A stretch of 64,000 nt of DNA from assembly GCA_963710355.1 (NCBI GenBank), contig CAVPZU010000001.1, forward strand, positions 186,001 through 250,000, read 5' to 3'. The stretch's first letter is position 1, and each line of letters opens with the position of its first letter. The position numbers and the translations under genes are program-made. Below the pieces are notes generated by a model. That model ran no database searches, was not told the origin of the DNA, and saw only the letters and a list, made by a program, of their open reading frames with translations. Below are positions 29,305-37,517 of the stretch, piece by piece. This DNA is from Fen-1359 sp963710355. GTDB lineage: Bacteria; Planctomycetota; Phycisphaerae; Sedimentisphaerales; Anaerobacaceae.

Positions 29305-31653
29305 ATGCTAAGATACGATTTAGATAAATTAGGATGGTATGAATTTGAACATTTGTGCCAAACATTATTGAAGCACAAACTCGGATTGGGAGTTGAAGCT
29401 TGGGGAGGAACGAAAGATTGGGGACGAGACGCTTATTATCCAGAGGCATTGAAATATCCGACAGAAAAAACGAAAGGCGGACCATTTCTTTTTCAATGCA
29501 AATTTGTTAATGGAGCCAATTCTGCTGAAGCGAAGGTGGAAAAACCAGTATTGAATGCAATTTGTCAAGAATGCGATGCGATTAAAAAAAGGTTATCAAT
29601 CAAAAAATGGAAAGAACTGCCTAAAGTTTACACTTTCTTGACAAACGCAATTTTAACCGGCACTATTAGAAGCCAGATAGAAAAGAACGTAAGGTCCATC
29701 TTGCCAGATTCAATAATAGTATCGCTAGGCGGAGATGACATTTGTGCATTGATTGATTTAACAACAGGAATTGCTCGACGGTTTCCGCAAATTTTGTCTT
29801 TAAATGACTTGGATATCCTTTTGAGTGATTGTGTTAATAAGGATATATTGACCAGAAGTGAAGCTGCCATAGACGAAGCAAAAGAAATAAGCAAAGTATT
29901 TGTACCCACGGAAGCATATTCCAAAGCTATAAATGTTTTGCAGGAATTTCACTATGTAGTTCTGGAAGGGCCACCTGAAGTTGGAAAAACGGCAATAGGA
30001 AGAATGATAGCTTTGTCCTATATCCCTGAAGGCTGGGAAGTAATTGAGTGCCGATTACCTAACGATTTCCTTCGGAAATACAACCATGACCAGAAACAAA
30101 TATTCGTGGCCGACGATTCGTTCGGCAGAACGGAATATAATCCCGAGAGGGTAAGCCTCTGGCAAGATGAATTGCCATCTATTCTCAGGAAGATTGGCAA
30201 TCATCATCTGCTAATAATGACCAGCCGAAAGCATCTCTTGGAAATGGCAAAAGAAAAATTAGATGTTCCAGGAGCAAATCAGGATTTCCCCTTACCTGCC
30301 GAAGTTCTTGTTGATTTTTCTAGTTTAATTGACTTGGACAAAACATTAATGCTATATAAGCATATGAAAAATGCCTCATTAACAAAAGCTCAAAAAGTAT
30401 TTGTTCGTGAACTGGCAAAGAAAGTAGTTAAACACGCCGGTTTTACTCCTGAAAGAATTAGAGAATTGACATTAAAGGCAAAAGTAGATGGATGTACCCC
30501 TAGACTTATTGAAGAAACTTTAACAAATCCTACCGGAAGAATGAGTAAGACTTACAGAAAACTTCCAGTTGCACACAAATGGTTTATGATTGCTGTCTTG
30601 CTCAGCGATTCAAATAAACCCAAAGAAATTAAAAATTTTTATGAAATATTATGTCCCTCTGAAGAGATTATTAATTTTGAAAAAATAACAGCACAACTCT
30701 CGGAAGCTTTCATAAAAATAATTACGTTGGGTACATTTATGTTAATTAGATGGATACATCCAAGTTGTGGCGATATGGTAGCAATAGAACTTTCTGATAA
30801 TCCCAAAGACAGAATTTATTTCCTAACACACTGTGATATTTCCGGCCTCAAATATGCTGTGTCCGTTGGTGGAGGTTCTGAAGGTTCAAAAGTTTTGCCG
30901 CTATTGAAAAGCCCTAAGGATTGGGCGATATTTAAGTCCCGATGTGATATGGACTGGAACGCAGAATTATTAAATAACATATCTGATTCCATACAACAAT
31001 TAACCAAAAACACAAAGTATCAAAAAGAACAGAAATTACTTAAAGACGTTTTAATGGAAGTTATTACAAACGCTGTTGAACAAATCAATAATAAAAGTTG
31101 CTCGGGCAGAGAGTTATTAGCAATCTTTAAGATTATAAAACTTTTTCCAGATATCCAGTTGCCCATCATCGCATATAAGAGAACTTGGCTTGAGTGCGCC
31201 GATTCTGCAATTGAACTGTTGGAAGCAGATTATTTTGAATGGCATAAATATGTGGTTCTCAACATATTCTTATCCCTAAGTAGTGCAATTGTGAATTACG
31301 ACCCTCACTGTTTCGATGATGAAGAAATTCGAAATAAATGGAAGCGTTTTACAGAAACCTTGCTTAGACGCGGTGAGGACGAATCTTCAAATATTCACGA
31401 TGATGCTCCTGACTTGGCAGAAATGTTATATGACAGTTATGACAGCACTAAAAGATTATTTGAAGAAGCATCGACTATGATGGAGAGCGAAGAAGAAAAT
31501 GAACAGTGTTTACGTATCAGTGAGAACTTTGTCACATTGAAAGAGGATATTTCCGAATATCTCCCACAAGAACCGGATTATGACCGGGATGAGGATTTGT
31601 CTTATCATAATCTGGATGAATATAGTGTTGAGGAAATATTTAAGGATTTATGA
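29305..31653 (+). CDS. Nuclease-nSTAND NTPase, probable antiphage defence protein
   Basis: 782 aa. Residues 1-70 look like a PD-(D/E)xK (Mrr-type) nuclease: FEHLCQTLL with E14, GGTKDWGRDAYYPE with D42 and FLFQCKF with Q64/K66. The STAND-type P-loop is GPPEVGKT (222-229) and Walker B is QIFVADDSFG (265-274); DDSFG after the beta-strand is typical of nSTAND3. SRKHLL (about 310) may be the sensor arginine region. Residues 400-782 are helical and very acidic at the end (ESEEENEQ). The known Avs systems pair such nucleases with STAND sensors of phage proteins. It stands alone, and AT-rich sequence beside structural repeats suggests transfer. Confidence 0.8.
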   Translation: MLRYDLDKLGWYEFEHLCQTLLKHKLGLGVEAWGGTKDWGRDAYYPEALKYPTEKTKGGPFLFQCKFVNGANSAEAKVEKPVLNAICQECDAIKKRLSIKKWKELPKVYTFLTNAILTGTIRSQIEKNVRSILPDSIIVSLGGDDICALIDLTTGIARRFPQILSLNDLDILLSDCVNKDILTRSEAAIDEAKEISKVFVPTEAYSKAINVLQEFHYVVLEGPPEVGKTAIGRMIALSYIPEGWEVIECRLPNDFLRKYNHDQKQIFVADDSFGRTEYNPERVSLWQDELPSILRKIGNHHLLIMTSRKHLLEMAKEKLDVPGANQDFPLPAEVLVDFSSLIDLDKTLMLYKHMKNASLTKAQKVFVRELAKKVVKHAGFTPERIRELTLKAKVDGCTPRLIEETLTNPTGRMSKTYRKLPVAHKWFMIAVLLSDSNKPKEIKNFYEILCPSEEIINFEKITAQLSEAFIKIITLGTFMLIRWIHPSCGDMVAIELSDNPKDRIYFLTHCDISGLKYAVSVGGGSEGSKVLPLLKSPKDWAIFKSRCDMDWNAELLNNISDSIQQLTKNTKYQKEQKLLKDVLMEVITNAVEQINNKSCSGRELLAIFKIIKLFPDIQLPIIAYKRTWLECADSAIELLEADYFEWHKYVVLNIFLSLSSAIVNYDPHCFDDEEIRNKWKRFTETLLRRGEDESSNIHDDAPDLAEMLYDSYDSTKRLFEEASTMMESEEENEQCLRISENFVTLKEDISEYLPQEPDYDRDEDLSYHNLDEYSVEEIFKDL

Positions 31654-31789
31654 CTTCAGGAGATACCTTAGCTCCCGCGGCGTTTGAGTGGGGATTTACA
31701 GCACCACCGAAATCGTATTACTCGGCATACTTTGCGAGAAATTAGATAGTTGAACAGGAGGCGGGAGAAGGGGGAGAGAGAATTAAGAA

Positions 31790-31866
31790 TTAAGAATTAC
31801 GAATTAAGAATTATGGATTAAGAAAAGGGGCACAAAGGGGTGGAATATCCGACATCGAATGTCGAA
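31790..31866. repeat. GAATTAAGAATTA word-repeat run
   Basis: Runs of AATTAAGAATTAAGAATTACG and GAATTATGGATTAAG, then AAAGGGGCACAAAGGGG and GGAATATCCGACATCGAATG. Related runs at 33676-33760 and 54714-54760. Confidence 0.55.
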
Positions 31867-31890
31867 TTAGTTATTAGTTGTTAGTTTTGA

Positions 31891-31999
31891 GTTTTTAGTT
31901 AGCGGGGTTGTGCACCCCACTGCTTCGCTTTGCTTGCCTCTGCGTCTCTCGACGCAAGTCGAGGCAGCAGGCGAAGCAAAGCGTGGGGGCGTGCGCACA
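31891..31999. repeat. 109-bp hairpin repeat, copy 1
   Basis: Nearly identical (one mismatch by eye) to 33393-33501. Core arms: CCCCACTGCTTCGCTTTGC on the left and GAAGCAAAGCGTGGGG on the right, with an inner stem GCCTC...GAGGC. A short version lies at 55764-55806 in the opposite orientation. It is bordered by TAGTTTTTAGTT words. Confidence 0.8.
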
Positions 32000-32084
32000 A
32001 GCGCAATGGGGGCCTAATTTGGTTTTTAGTTTTGAGTTGTTAGTTATATGGATTAAAAAACCCCGGTTATTATTAAAGGCTCTT

Positions 32085-32286
32085 TTCAGAATCGAGATTT
32101 TCTGCTGAACTCCTGCAAATTTTGAAAAGAGAAATTATGACGGAATTGCAGCAGTTGCCACAAATCATTGAAATTATAAGGCTTGACGGCAAAGAGATTT
32201 GTCTTATTGCTTTATTGGTAAAAAGGCAGGCAAAAATAGTCGATATAAGACAGGTTGATTATATATGTTTTGATTGGGGGTATTTT
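32085..32286 (+). pseudogene. Relic of the 5' end of the traB-family gene
   Basis: TTTTCAGAATCGAGATTTTC (32084-32103), then ATGACGGAATT, CAGCAGTTGCCACA and GACGGCAAAGA closely match 34548-34660, the leader and first codons of the traB-like gene. Similarity decays after about 32210. The relic frame is open into the diguanylate cyclase that follows, so a fused protein starting at 32137 is possible. Confidence 0.7.
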
Positions 32287-33216
32287 ATGCAAGCTGTAAC
32301 GTTAAATGCAGAAGCAAATTTGAGCTGTCTCGCAGATGTTCTGGAAATGATAAGCGACGGCGTTTATATTCTTAACGAAGATATGGTGATAACCTACTGG
32401 AACAAATCAGCCGAAAAAATTACAGGATATAGCGCAGTCGAAGTCATCGGGAGCAGATGTATGGATAATATTCTTGTTCATATGGATGAAAACGGCAATG
32501 CCTTCTGCGGTGATGAACGATGTCCTGCATTCGACACAATCAAGACAGGCAGGACAAATCAAGTTGCCCTCGCTTATCTGCACAGCAAAAGCGGGTATAG
32601 AATCCCGGTAAAAATCTGCACCACGCCGCTGATAGATGAGGTTGGTCGGTGCAGGGGAGCACTGGAGATTTTTTCTGAAATGAACAGCAGAGAAGGAATA
32701 GATGCCGAGCTGGAAGAGATGCGGAAACTTGCGCTGGTGGATTCACTGACAGGTGTGGGCAACAGGCGGTTTGGGCAGATAAGGATGCAGTCGTTGTTAA
32801 ATCAGTTTAACCGGTATGACTGGCCGTTTGGCGTTATCTTTTGCGATATTGATGACTTCAAAAAATTTAATGACAATTACGGTCACGATTTCGGCGACAG
32901 AATTCTTAAGATGATTTCGCAAACGCTTATTTCCAATATTCGTTCCTTCGATTGCGTTGTACGCTGGGGCGGCGAGGAGTTTCTTGTTATTCTTGTCAAT
33001 ATTAAATCTGAGTATCTTAATGCTTTAGTGGAAAGACTGAGAATCCTCGTGGAGAGTTCATATATAACCAGAGGACAGGAGAACATTAGGGTAACGATTT
33101 CAGTCGGTTCGACTTTTTGTCAGCCGCAGGATACAGTCGATTCAATTGTTGCTCGTGCGGACCACTTGATGTACAGAAGCAAAGAAAGAGGCAAAAACCG
33201 AATTACTTTTGATTAG
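32287..33216 (+). CDS. Diguanylate cyclase (PAS-GGDEF)
   Basis: 309 aa from ATG 32287 (GGGGG 6 bases upstream); starts at 32137 or 32122 would add residues copied from the traB relic. A PAS domain occupies about residues 15-130 (MISDGVYILNEDMVITYWNKSAEKITGYSAVEVIG). It carries cysteines at CGDERCPAFDTI, a feature of PAS domains in sensor cyclases. The GGDEF domain occupies 145-309: DIDDFKKFNDNYGH, the signature GGEEF (228-232) and the inhibitory RxxD site RSFD (219-222), so it should be active and product-inhibited. No membrane segment, so a soluble sensor. It lies between two direct copies of the 109-bp hairpin repeat. Confidence 0.88.
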   Translation: MQAVTLNAEANLSCLADVLEMISDGVYILNEDMVITYWNKSAEKITGYSAVEVIGSRCMDNILVHMDENGNAFCGDERCPAFDTIKTGRTNQVALAYLHSKSGYRIPVKICTTPLIDEVGRCRGALEIFSEMNSREGIDAELEEMRKLALVDSLTGVGNRRFGQIRMQSLLNQFNRYDWPFGVIFCDIDDFKKFNDNYGHDFGDRILKMISQTLISNIRSFDCVVRWGGEEFLVILVNIKSEYLNALVERLRILVESSYITRGQENIRVTISVGSTFCQPQDTVDSIVARADHLMYRSKERGKNRITFD

Positions 33217-33392
33217 ACGTTGTTGGCAAATCGGAGCAAAAGGACTTGTTCTTTTCATCTTTTTTCATACGCATGCTTTTCTGATACATTACTATCCTGA
33301 CTTTTTTTGAGGTAAGGTATGTTTGATGAACACTTCCATCTGCCACAAAGCTCGCAATAGATTGCTGGGGGATTTTTAGTCATTAGTTCTAA

Positions 33393-33501
33393 GTTTTTAG
33401 TTAGCGGAGTTGTGCACCCCACTGCTTCGCTTTGCTTGCCTCTGCGTCTCTCGACGCAAGTCGAGGCAGCAGGCGAAGCAAAGCGTGGGGGCGTGCGCAC
33501 A
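33393..33501. repeat. 109-bp hairpin repeat, copy 2
   Basis: Direct copy of 31891-31999, 1,502 bases away. Together they bound the traB relic and the diguanylate cyclase. Confidence 0.8.
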
Positions 33502-33675
33502 GGGCGCTGGGGGGTGCGCGACAAAATCGAAATTTTTCGAATTTTTTTTACTCATTTAATCATAACAAGTTATATCAATTGCCGGCAGTCGATGCATCAG
33601 TTTTTTCGTAACTTTTACGCTGGTTGGTCCAATAGTGGAGAGAGAGAAGTGAGAAGGGTTGAGGGTGAAGAGAGA

Positions 33676-33760
33676 AGTGGAATATCGAATGTCCAATGTC
33701 CAACGTCCAACATTCAATGATGAATTACGAATTATGAATTAAGAATTAAGAAAAATGAAA
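33676..33760. repeat. GTCCAATG and GAATTACG word-repeat run
   Basis: AATATCGAATGTCCAATGTC, CAACGTCCAACATTCAATG, GAATTACGAATTATGAATTA. The first part matches the flanks of the S23 gene at 52335-52733. Confidence 0.6.
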
Positions 33761-33808
33761 CGGGGAAGGGAATTAATCGTTAATCAATAATCATTTTGTG
33801 CCTGATAG

Positions 33809-33840
33809 ATTGCTTCGTCCGCCTGCGGCGGACTCGCAAT
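33809..33840. repeat. Nested hairpin repeat
   Basis: Outer arms ATTGC/GCAAT, inner arms GTCCGCC/GGCGGAC with a three-base loop, followed by TGACA. A related string of hairpins occurs at 36369-36424. Confidence 0.65.
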
Positions 33841-33890
33841 GACAAGGTTTCTACAGGGCATAATCATTTCACAAGATTGCGGAGCTGGGG

Positions 33891-34529
33891 TTGGGAGAGA
33901 AAAGCTGTAAGAATTGTGTATATCTTGTGAGGGCGGGAAACTGCGCAAATATCTTTATCTGCGTAAACAAAGATGGTGCAGAGGGGAGACTATTTGTCGT
34001 TGAGCAAAAAATGGTGTGCAGAAATTACCGAAGATACGAAACGGTCGGCAGGATAGAAATTAACCAGCAGGCGGATTCGAAAATAAGATTTATACCGCTG
34101 ACGAGGAGGAAGGCGGCAATAGTGGATGCAGAAGACTATGAAATTTTAAGGAAATTTAAGTGGCACAGCCTGCATAACGGGAAGAAGACATACGCATATC
34201 ACAGTTTCGGCGGGAAAAATATAAGTATGCACCGGATAATAATGAAAGAGCCGAAGGGTTTTGTGGTGGACCATATAGATGGAAACGGGCTGAATAATAC
34301 GAGGCGGAATCTTCGGGTGTGCACGTGGTATCAAAACCAGCTTAACAGCAGGCCGAGAGGAAAAACTTCGAGATATAAAGGAGTTTGCCGACACAGAAAT
34401 AAATGGCAGGTTTAAATGAAAATAGAAGGAAAAAACAAATATCTCGGGCGCTTCGATGATGAAATAGAAGCGGCCAAGACATACGACAGAGCAGCAAAAA
34501 TTTATTTGGGAAGTTTCGCATACCTGAAT
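33891..34529 (+). pseudogene. HNH-AP2 homing-type endonuclease with an in-frame stop
   Basis: The frame opens at TTG 33891. It has a cysteine-rich N-terminus (CKNC and three later Cys), IRFIPLTRRKAAIVDAEDYE, and an HNH core SFGGKNISMHRIIMKE-...-VVDHIDGNGLNNTRRNLRVCT (about residues 103-145). An AP2 DNA-binding domain begins at SRYKGVCRHRNKWQV. TAA at 34413-34415 interrupts it, and the same frame resumes at once with MKIEGKNKYLGRFDDEIEAAKTYDRAAKIYLGSFAYLNF (AP2 strands and helix). The AP2 domain is thus cut by one nonsense codon. The frame then runs without a stop into the traB gene. Either a recent pseudogene or a miscalled base. Confidence 0.82.
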
Positions 34530-34601
34530 TTTCTTTGCAGAGAGCCTTTTCAGAATCGAGATTTTCTGCTAAAGTGTTCTAAAAATTTGCAAAGGAAGAT
34601 T

Positions 34602-35777
34602 ATGACGGAATTACAGCAGTTGCCACAGAGTGTAGAAATTATACAGCTCGACGGTAAAGAAATTTACCTTGTCGGGACGGCCCATTTATCAAAGCAGAGC
34701 GTCGAGGATGTGCGGGCAGCGATACAAATTGTCCAGCCGAACTCGGTCTGCGTTGAGCTTTGCGGGCCTCGATACAAGACGATGACGGACAAGGAAGCCT
34801 GGCGGAAGATGGATATATTCAAGATTATCCGCGATAAAAAGGCGATGTTTCTGCTGGCCCAATTGATTGTGAGCAGCTTTTATCGCAAACTCGGCGAAAG
34901 AATAGGCATCCAGCCGGGAGCGGAAATGCTCGAAGCGATTGAGGGGGCAAAGCAAGGCGGGGCCGAGTTAGTGCTGGCGGACAGGGAGATTGAGATTACG
35001 CTCAAACGGGTTTGGGGGTATCTGGGGATGTGGAACAAGATGAAGATGCTCACCGGGATAGCGATGAGCGTATTTTCAGGCGAAGAGATTGATGAAAAGA
35101 TGATTGAGCAGCTAAAAAAAGGCGACCAGCTGGAAAATGCGCTTGCGGAATTTACCAAGAAGTATCCGGAGGTGAAACGTCGGCTTATTGACGAGAGGGA
35201 TATATTTTTGTCGCAGAAGATTCGCCAGGCAGCCGGGCCGAAGGTAGTGGCGGTTGTGGGGGCGGGGCATATTGCCGGCATAAAGGAAAATATCCAGAAG
35301 GAGCAATCAATCGATAATCTACTTCAGATACCGCCGAAATCGGTCTGGGGCGAGATTTTTAAGTGGGGAATTCCACTCGTCTTCGTTGCACTTTTTGTTT
35401 ACGGTTTCTGGAAGGTGGGTTTGGGGCATTTTCTTGAGTCTCTTAAGATATGGGTTTTGGTTACCGGCTCTTTCTCTGCGGCAGGGGCGGCGGTGGCATT
35501 CGGACATCCCCTGGCGATACTGACGGCCTTTGTGGCGGCGCCGATTATGACGCTGCATCCGCTTTTGGCTACGGGGTGGTTCGCAGGCCTGGTTGAGGCG
35601 TATCTGCGAAGGCCGACCGTTGAAGATTTTGAGAAACTGCCCGATGCGATAACAACTTTTAAGGGTTTTTGGGAAAACCATGTTACGCGGATTTTGCTTG
35701 TTGTGGCGTTTTCAAATCTGGGAGCGATGCTCGGAAGCTGGATTGCAGCCGGCTGGATTCTCAAAAAGACAATTTAG
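34602..35777 (+). CDS. TraB/PrgY-family membrane protein
   Basis: 391 aa from ATG 34602 with AAAGGAAGA before it; the longer frame from 34416 belongs to the endonuclease. The N-terminal domain is typical of TraB/PrgY: EIYLVGTAHLSKQSVEDVRAAI and PNSVCVELCGPRYKTM, then the QPGAEMLEAIEGAKQGGAELVLADREIEITLKRVW block, and VVAVVGAGHIAGIKENI. The C-terminal 130 residues hold about four membrane segments. Relatives include the enterococcal pheromone shutdown protein and GUMN/Tiki-type putative metalloproteases (GTAH and GAGH histidines). Substrate unknown. A partial copy of its 5' end lies at 32085-32286. Confidence 0.87.
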   Translation: MTELQQLPQSVEIIQLDGKEIYLVGTAHLSKQSVEDVRAAIQIVQPNSVCVELCGPRYKTMTDKEAWRKMDIFKIIRDKKAMFLLAQLIVSSFYRKLGERIGIQPGAEMLEAIEGAKQGGAELVLADREIEITLKRVWGYLGMWNKMKMLTGIAMSVFSGEEIDEKMIEQLKKGDQLENALAEFTKKYPEVKRRLIDERDIFLSQKIRQAAGPKVVAVVGAGHIAGIKENIQKEQSIDNLLQIPPKSVWGEIFKWGIPLVFVALFVYGFWKVGLGHFLESLKIWVLVTGSFSAAGAAVAFGHPLAILTAFVAAPIMTLHPLLATGWFAGLVEAYLRRPTVEDFEKLPDAITTFKGFWENHVTRILLVVAFSNLGAMLGSWIAAGWILKKTI

Positions 35778-35823
35778 GGAAAAGTCTGAATGAAGACTGT
35801 ATGTTGGTCAGAAGGGAGTTGGT

Positions 35824-36243
35824 ATGAAGTGGATACAGGAGTTTAAGGCGTTTGCCGTCAAGGGTAACGTCGTGGATATGGGCGTCGGTATAATTATCGG
35901 TGCAGCGTTCGGCAAAATAGTTTCCTCGCTTGTGGGCGATGTGATAATGCCGCCGCTCGGGCTTTTAATCGGCGGGATTAATTTCAGCGATCTTGCTGTG
36001 ACGCTGAAGGCAGCGGTAGCCGCCAGCGCTGATAAACCGGCTGTAGCAGCGGTGACTTTGAATTATGGAAGGTTTATTCAGACCACCGTAGATTTTACCA
36101 TCGTTGCATTTGCGATATTTGTGGTTATCAAGGGCATTAATTATCTCAAAAGAAAAGAAGAGGCCAAACCGCCCGAAAAACAGGCTGTAAGTGAGGTGAC
36201 TATCCTTTCCGAAATACGTGACATTCTCAAAGAAAGACGTTAA
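35824..36243 (+). CDS. mscL: Large-conductance mechanosensitive channel
   Basis: 139 aa. MscL signature FKAFAVKGNVVDMGVGIIIGAAFGKIVSSLVGDVIMPPLG (TM1, residues 7-46), a periplasmic loop, TM2 at about 91-108 (FTIVAFAIFVVIKGINYL) and the C-terminal helix with KEEAKPPEKQAVSEVTILSEIRDIL. It forms the pentameric pressure valve of the inner membrane. GGGAGTTGGT precedes the ATG. About 45 bases after the traB-like gene, so possibly co-transcribed. Confidence 0.96.
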   Translation: MKWIQEFKAFAVKGNVVDMGVGIIIGAAFGKIVSSLVGDVIMPPLGLLIGGINFSDLAVTLKAAVAASADKPAVAAVTLNYGRFIQTTVDFTIVAFAIFVVIKGINYLKRKEEAKPPEKQAVSEVTILSEIRDILKERR

Positions 36244-36258
36244 AAGAGACTAGAACCT

Positions 36259-36323
36259 ATCCCAAAACCCTCGTTTTCGGCATTATTGGTGCCATAAACG
36301 GTGTTTCTTGGGGGTTTTGGGAT
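36259..36323. repeat. 12-bp perfect inverted repeat downstream of mscL
   Basis: ATCCCAAAACCC (36259-36270) and GGGTTTTGGGAT (36312-36323) around a 41-base loop. Not followed by a T-run on either side, so a simple terminator is unlikely. Confidence 0.65.
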
Positions 36324-36368
36324 GACTTCTACTAATAATAATTTCAGTAAATAAGATACCGACATCGC

Positions 36369-36424
36369 GATTGCCAACAAAGCAATCCGCCGGCGGCGGA
36401 CTGGATTCCCGCTTTCGCGGGAAT
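36369..36424. repeat. String of three hairpins
   Basis: GATTGC/GCAATC (36369-36387), CCGCC/GGCGG (about 36388-36399), ATTCCCGC/GCGGGAAT (36405-36424). The last is followed by GACA, as is the repeat at 33809. Confidence 0.65.
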
Positions 36425-36492
36425 GACATTAACGGTCAATCGGCTCTTATTAACTGCATCCGGTATAATTTGACGTAATCAGTGGAGATTTT

Positions 36493-37488
36493 TTATCGTT
36501 CGATGAGGGTTTCGTCAACCTTGATGCCGAAATGTCGGCCGGTTTTTTCGAAGTGAGCGAGGACTTTGTCGCCGGGTTTTAATTCTGTAATCGAAACCGG
36601 CTGGCCATCGGGTCGAACAAGACGAATTGTTTCTGCGTTCTGCATAACAAGGCTGACGGGGGAATCATCGGCTTGGGCCTCAATCAGCATCATAGGTCTT
36701 TTTTCAATCTTGTTTCTGCCAAGATATGCGGTTTGTGATTTGCCTTCGAAATTTACGATTGAAACTTCATCGCCGGCCTTGAAATCGGCAAGGTATTTTG
36801 TCTTGTTGCCGGGGACGAGTGCATAGGCGTGAACAGCGCCTGCGTTGACCCTGAAAGGTCTGGAGGCGACATAGGGGTTATCAACGGATTCGGAATGAAC
36901 GAGGAAGAATGCCGATGCGGTATTGCCGACGAGGATGCCTTCGCCGATATTCATTTGCGTGCAGGTGTCGAGGCAGGAGCGGTCGCCCATACCGAGCTGG
37001 CGGATTGCGGTTACGGTGGCGGGAACGAGAGAAATTCGCTCCGTTATGCCTCGAATTATGTCGGCGGTTTTTTTGATGTCGTTTATGTCGGTTGTGTTGA
37101 GGACGACGCCGTCAACGCCTTTTTCGAGAATTTCTGCCATCAGTTGAGCGTGTCTGCTGGTCTGGACCTGGACGAGGATGTTTTTGCCGCGGCGGGCGAT
37201 GAGGTTCTCGATAGGTATAATAGTCCAGTCGAGCATACGCAGGACGATGATTTTATTAGAGGGGACAGCGGCGGCCTTGTCTTCATCGGCCTTGTTGGTG
37301 ATGTCGATAAATTCCACATCTTTGCCCGGGATGATGTCACCATCTTTGGCAACGGTTTTGATTTTGCCGAGCTGGCGGACGGACTCGGTTTTGCCGTCGG
37401 GCAGAACAACAGCCTCTGCGCCGCTTTCGAGGGCGGCTATTACAACATCCTTGTTATAAGGGTTGGCGTTGACCCAGAACTTCTTCAT
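36493..37488 (-). CDS. 3-dehydroquinate synthase II (archaeal type)
   Basis: 331 aa, the normal length for DHQ synthase II. Characteristic stretches: KKFWVNANPYNKDVVIAALESGAEAVVLP, GKNILVQVQTSRHAQLMAEILEKGVDGVVL, SLVPATVTAIRQLGMGDRSCLDTCTQMNIGEGILVGNTASAFFLVHSE (cut into blocks, about residues 150-200) and PFRVNAGAVHAYALVPGNKTKYLADFKAGDEV. It oxidatively deaminates and cyclises 2-amino-3,7-dideoxy-D-threo-hept-6-ulosonate to 3-dehydroquinate with NAD, replacing AroB. The partner aldolase is encoded 29 bases upstream on the same strand. This pathway is best known from methanogens. Confidence 0.92.
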   Translation of the reverse strand: MKKFWVNANPYNKDVVIAALESGAEAVVLPDGKTESVRQLGKIKTVAKDGDIIPGKDVEFIDITNKADEDKAAAVPSNKIIVLRMLDWTIIPIENLIARRGKNILVQVQTSRHAQLMAEILEKGVDGVVLNTTDINDIKKTADIIRGITERISLVPATVTAIRQLGMGDRSCLDTCTQMNIGEGILVGNTASAFFLVHSESVDNPYVASRPFRVNAGAVHAYALVPGNKTKYLADFKAGDEVSIVNFEGKSQTAYLGRNKIEKRPMMLIEAQADDSPVSLVMQNAETIRLVRPDGQPVSITELKPGDKVLAHFEKTGRHFGIKVDETLIER

Positions 37489-37517
37489 TAAAGGATATCC
37501 TTAACTTAATTGTCTGT

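Larger units (their letters stand above)
33217..33890. other. Repeat-filled intergenic region
   Basis: About 670 bases holding hairpin repeat copy 2 (33393-33501), a GTCCAATGTCCAACGTCC run with AATTACGAATTATGAATTAAG (33676-33760), and a nested hairpin (33809-33840). No gene. Confidence 0.6.

Noticed and set aside
36829..37491. 220-aa plus-strand frame
   Set aside because: Antisense shadow of DHQ synthase II.
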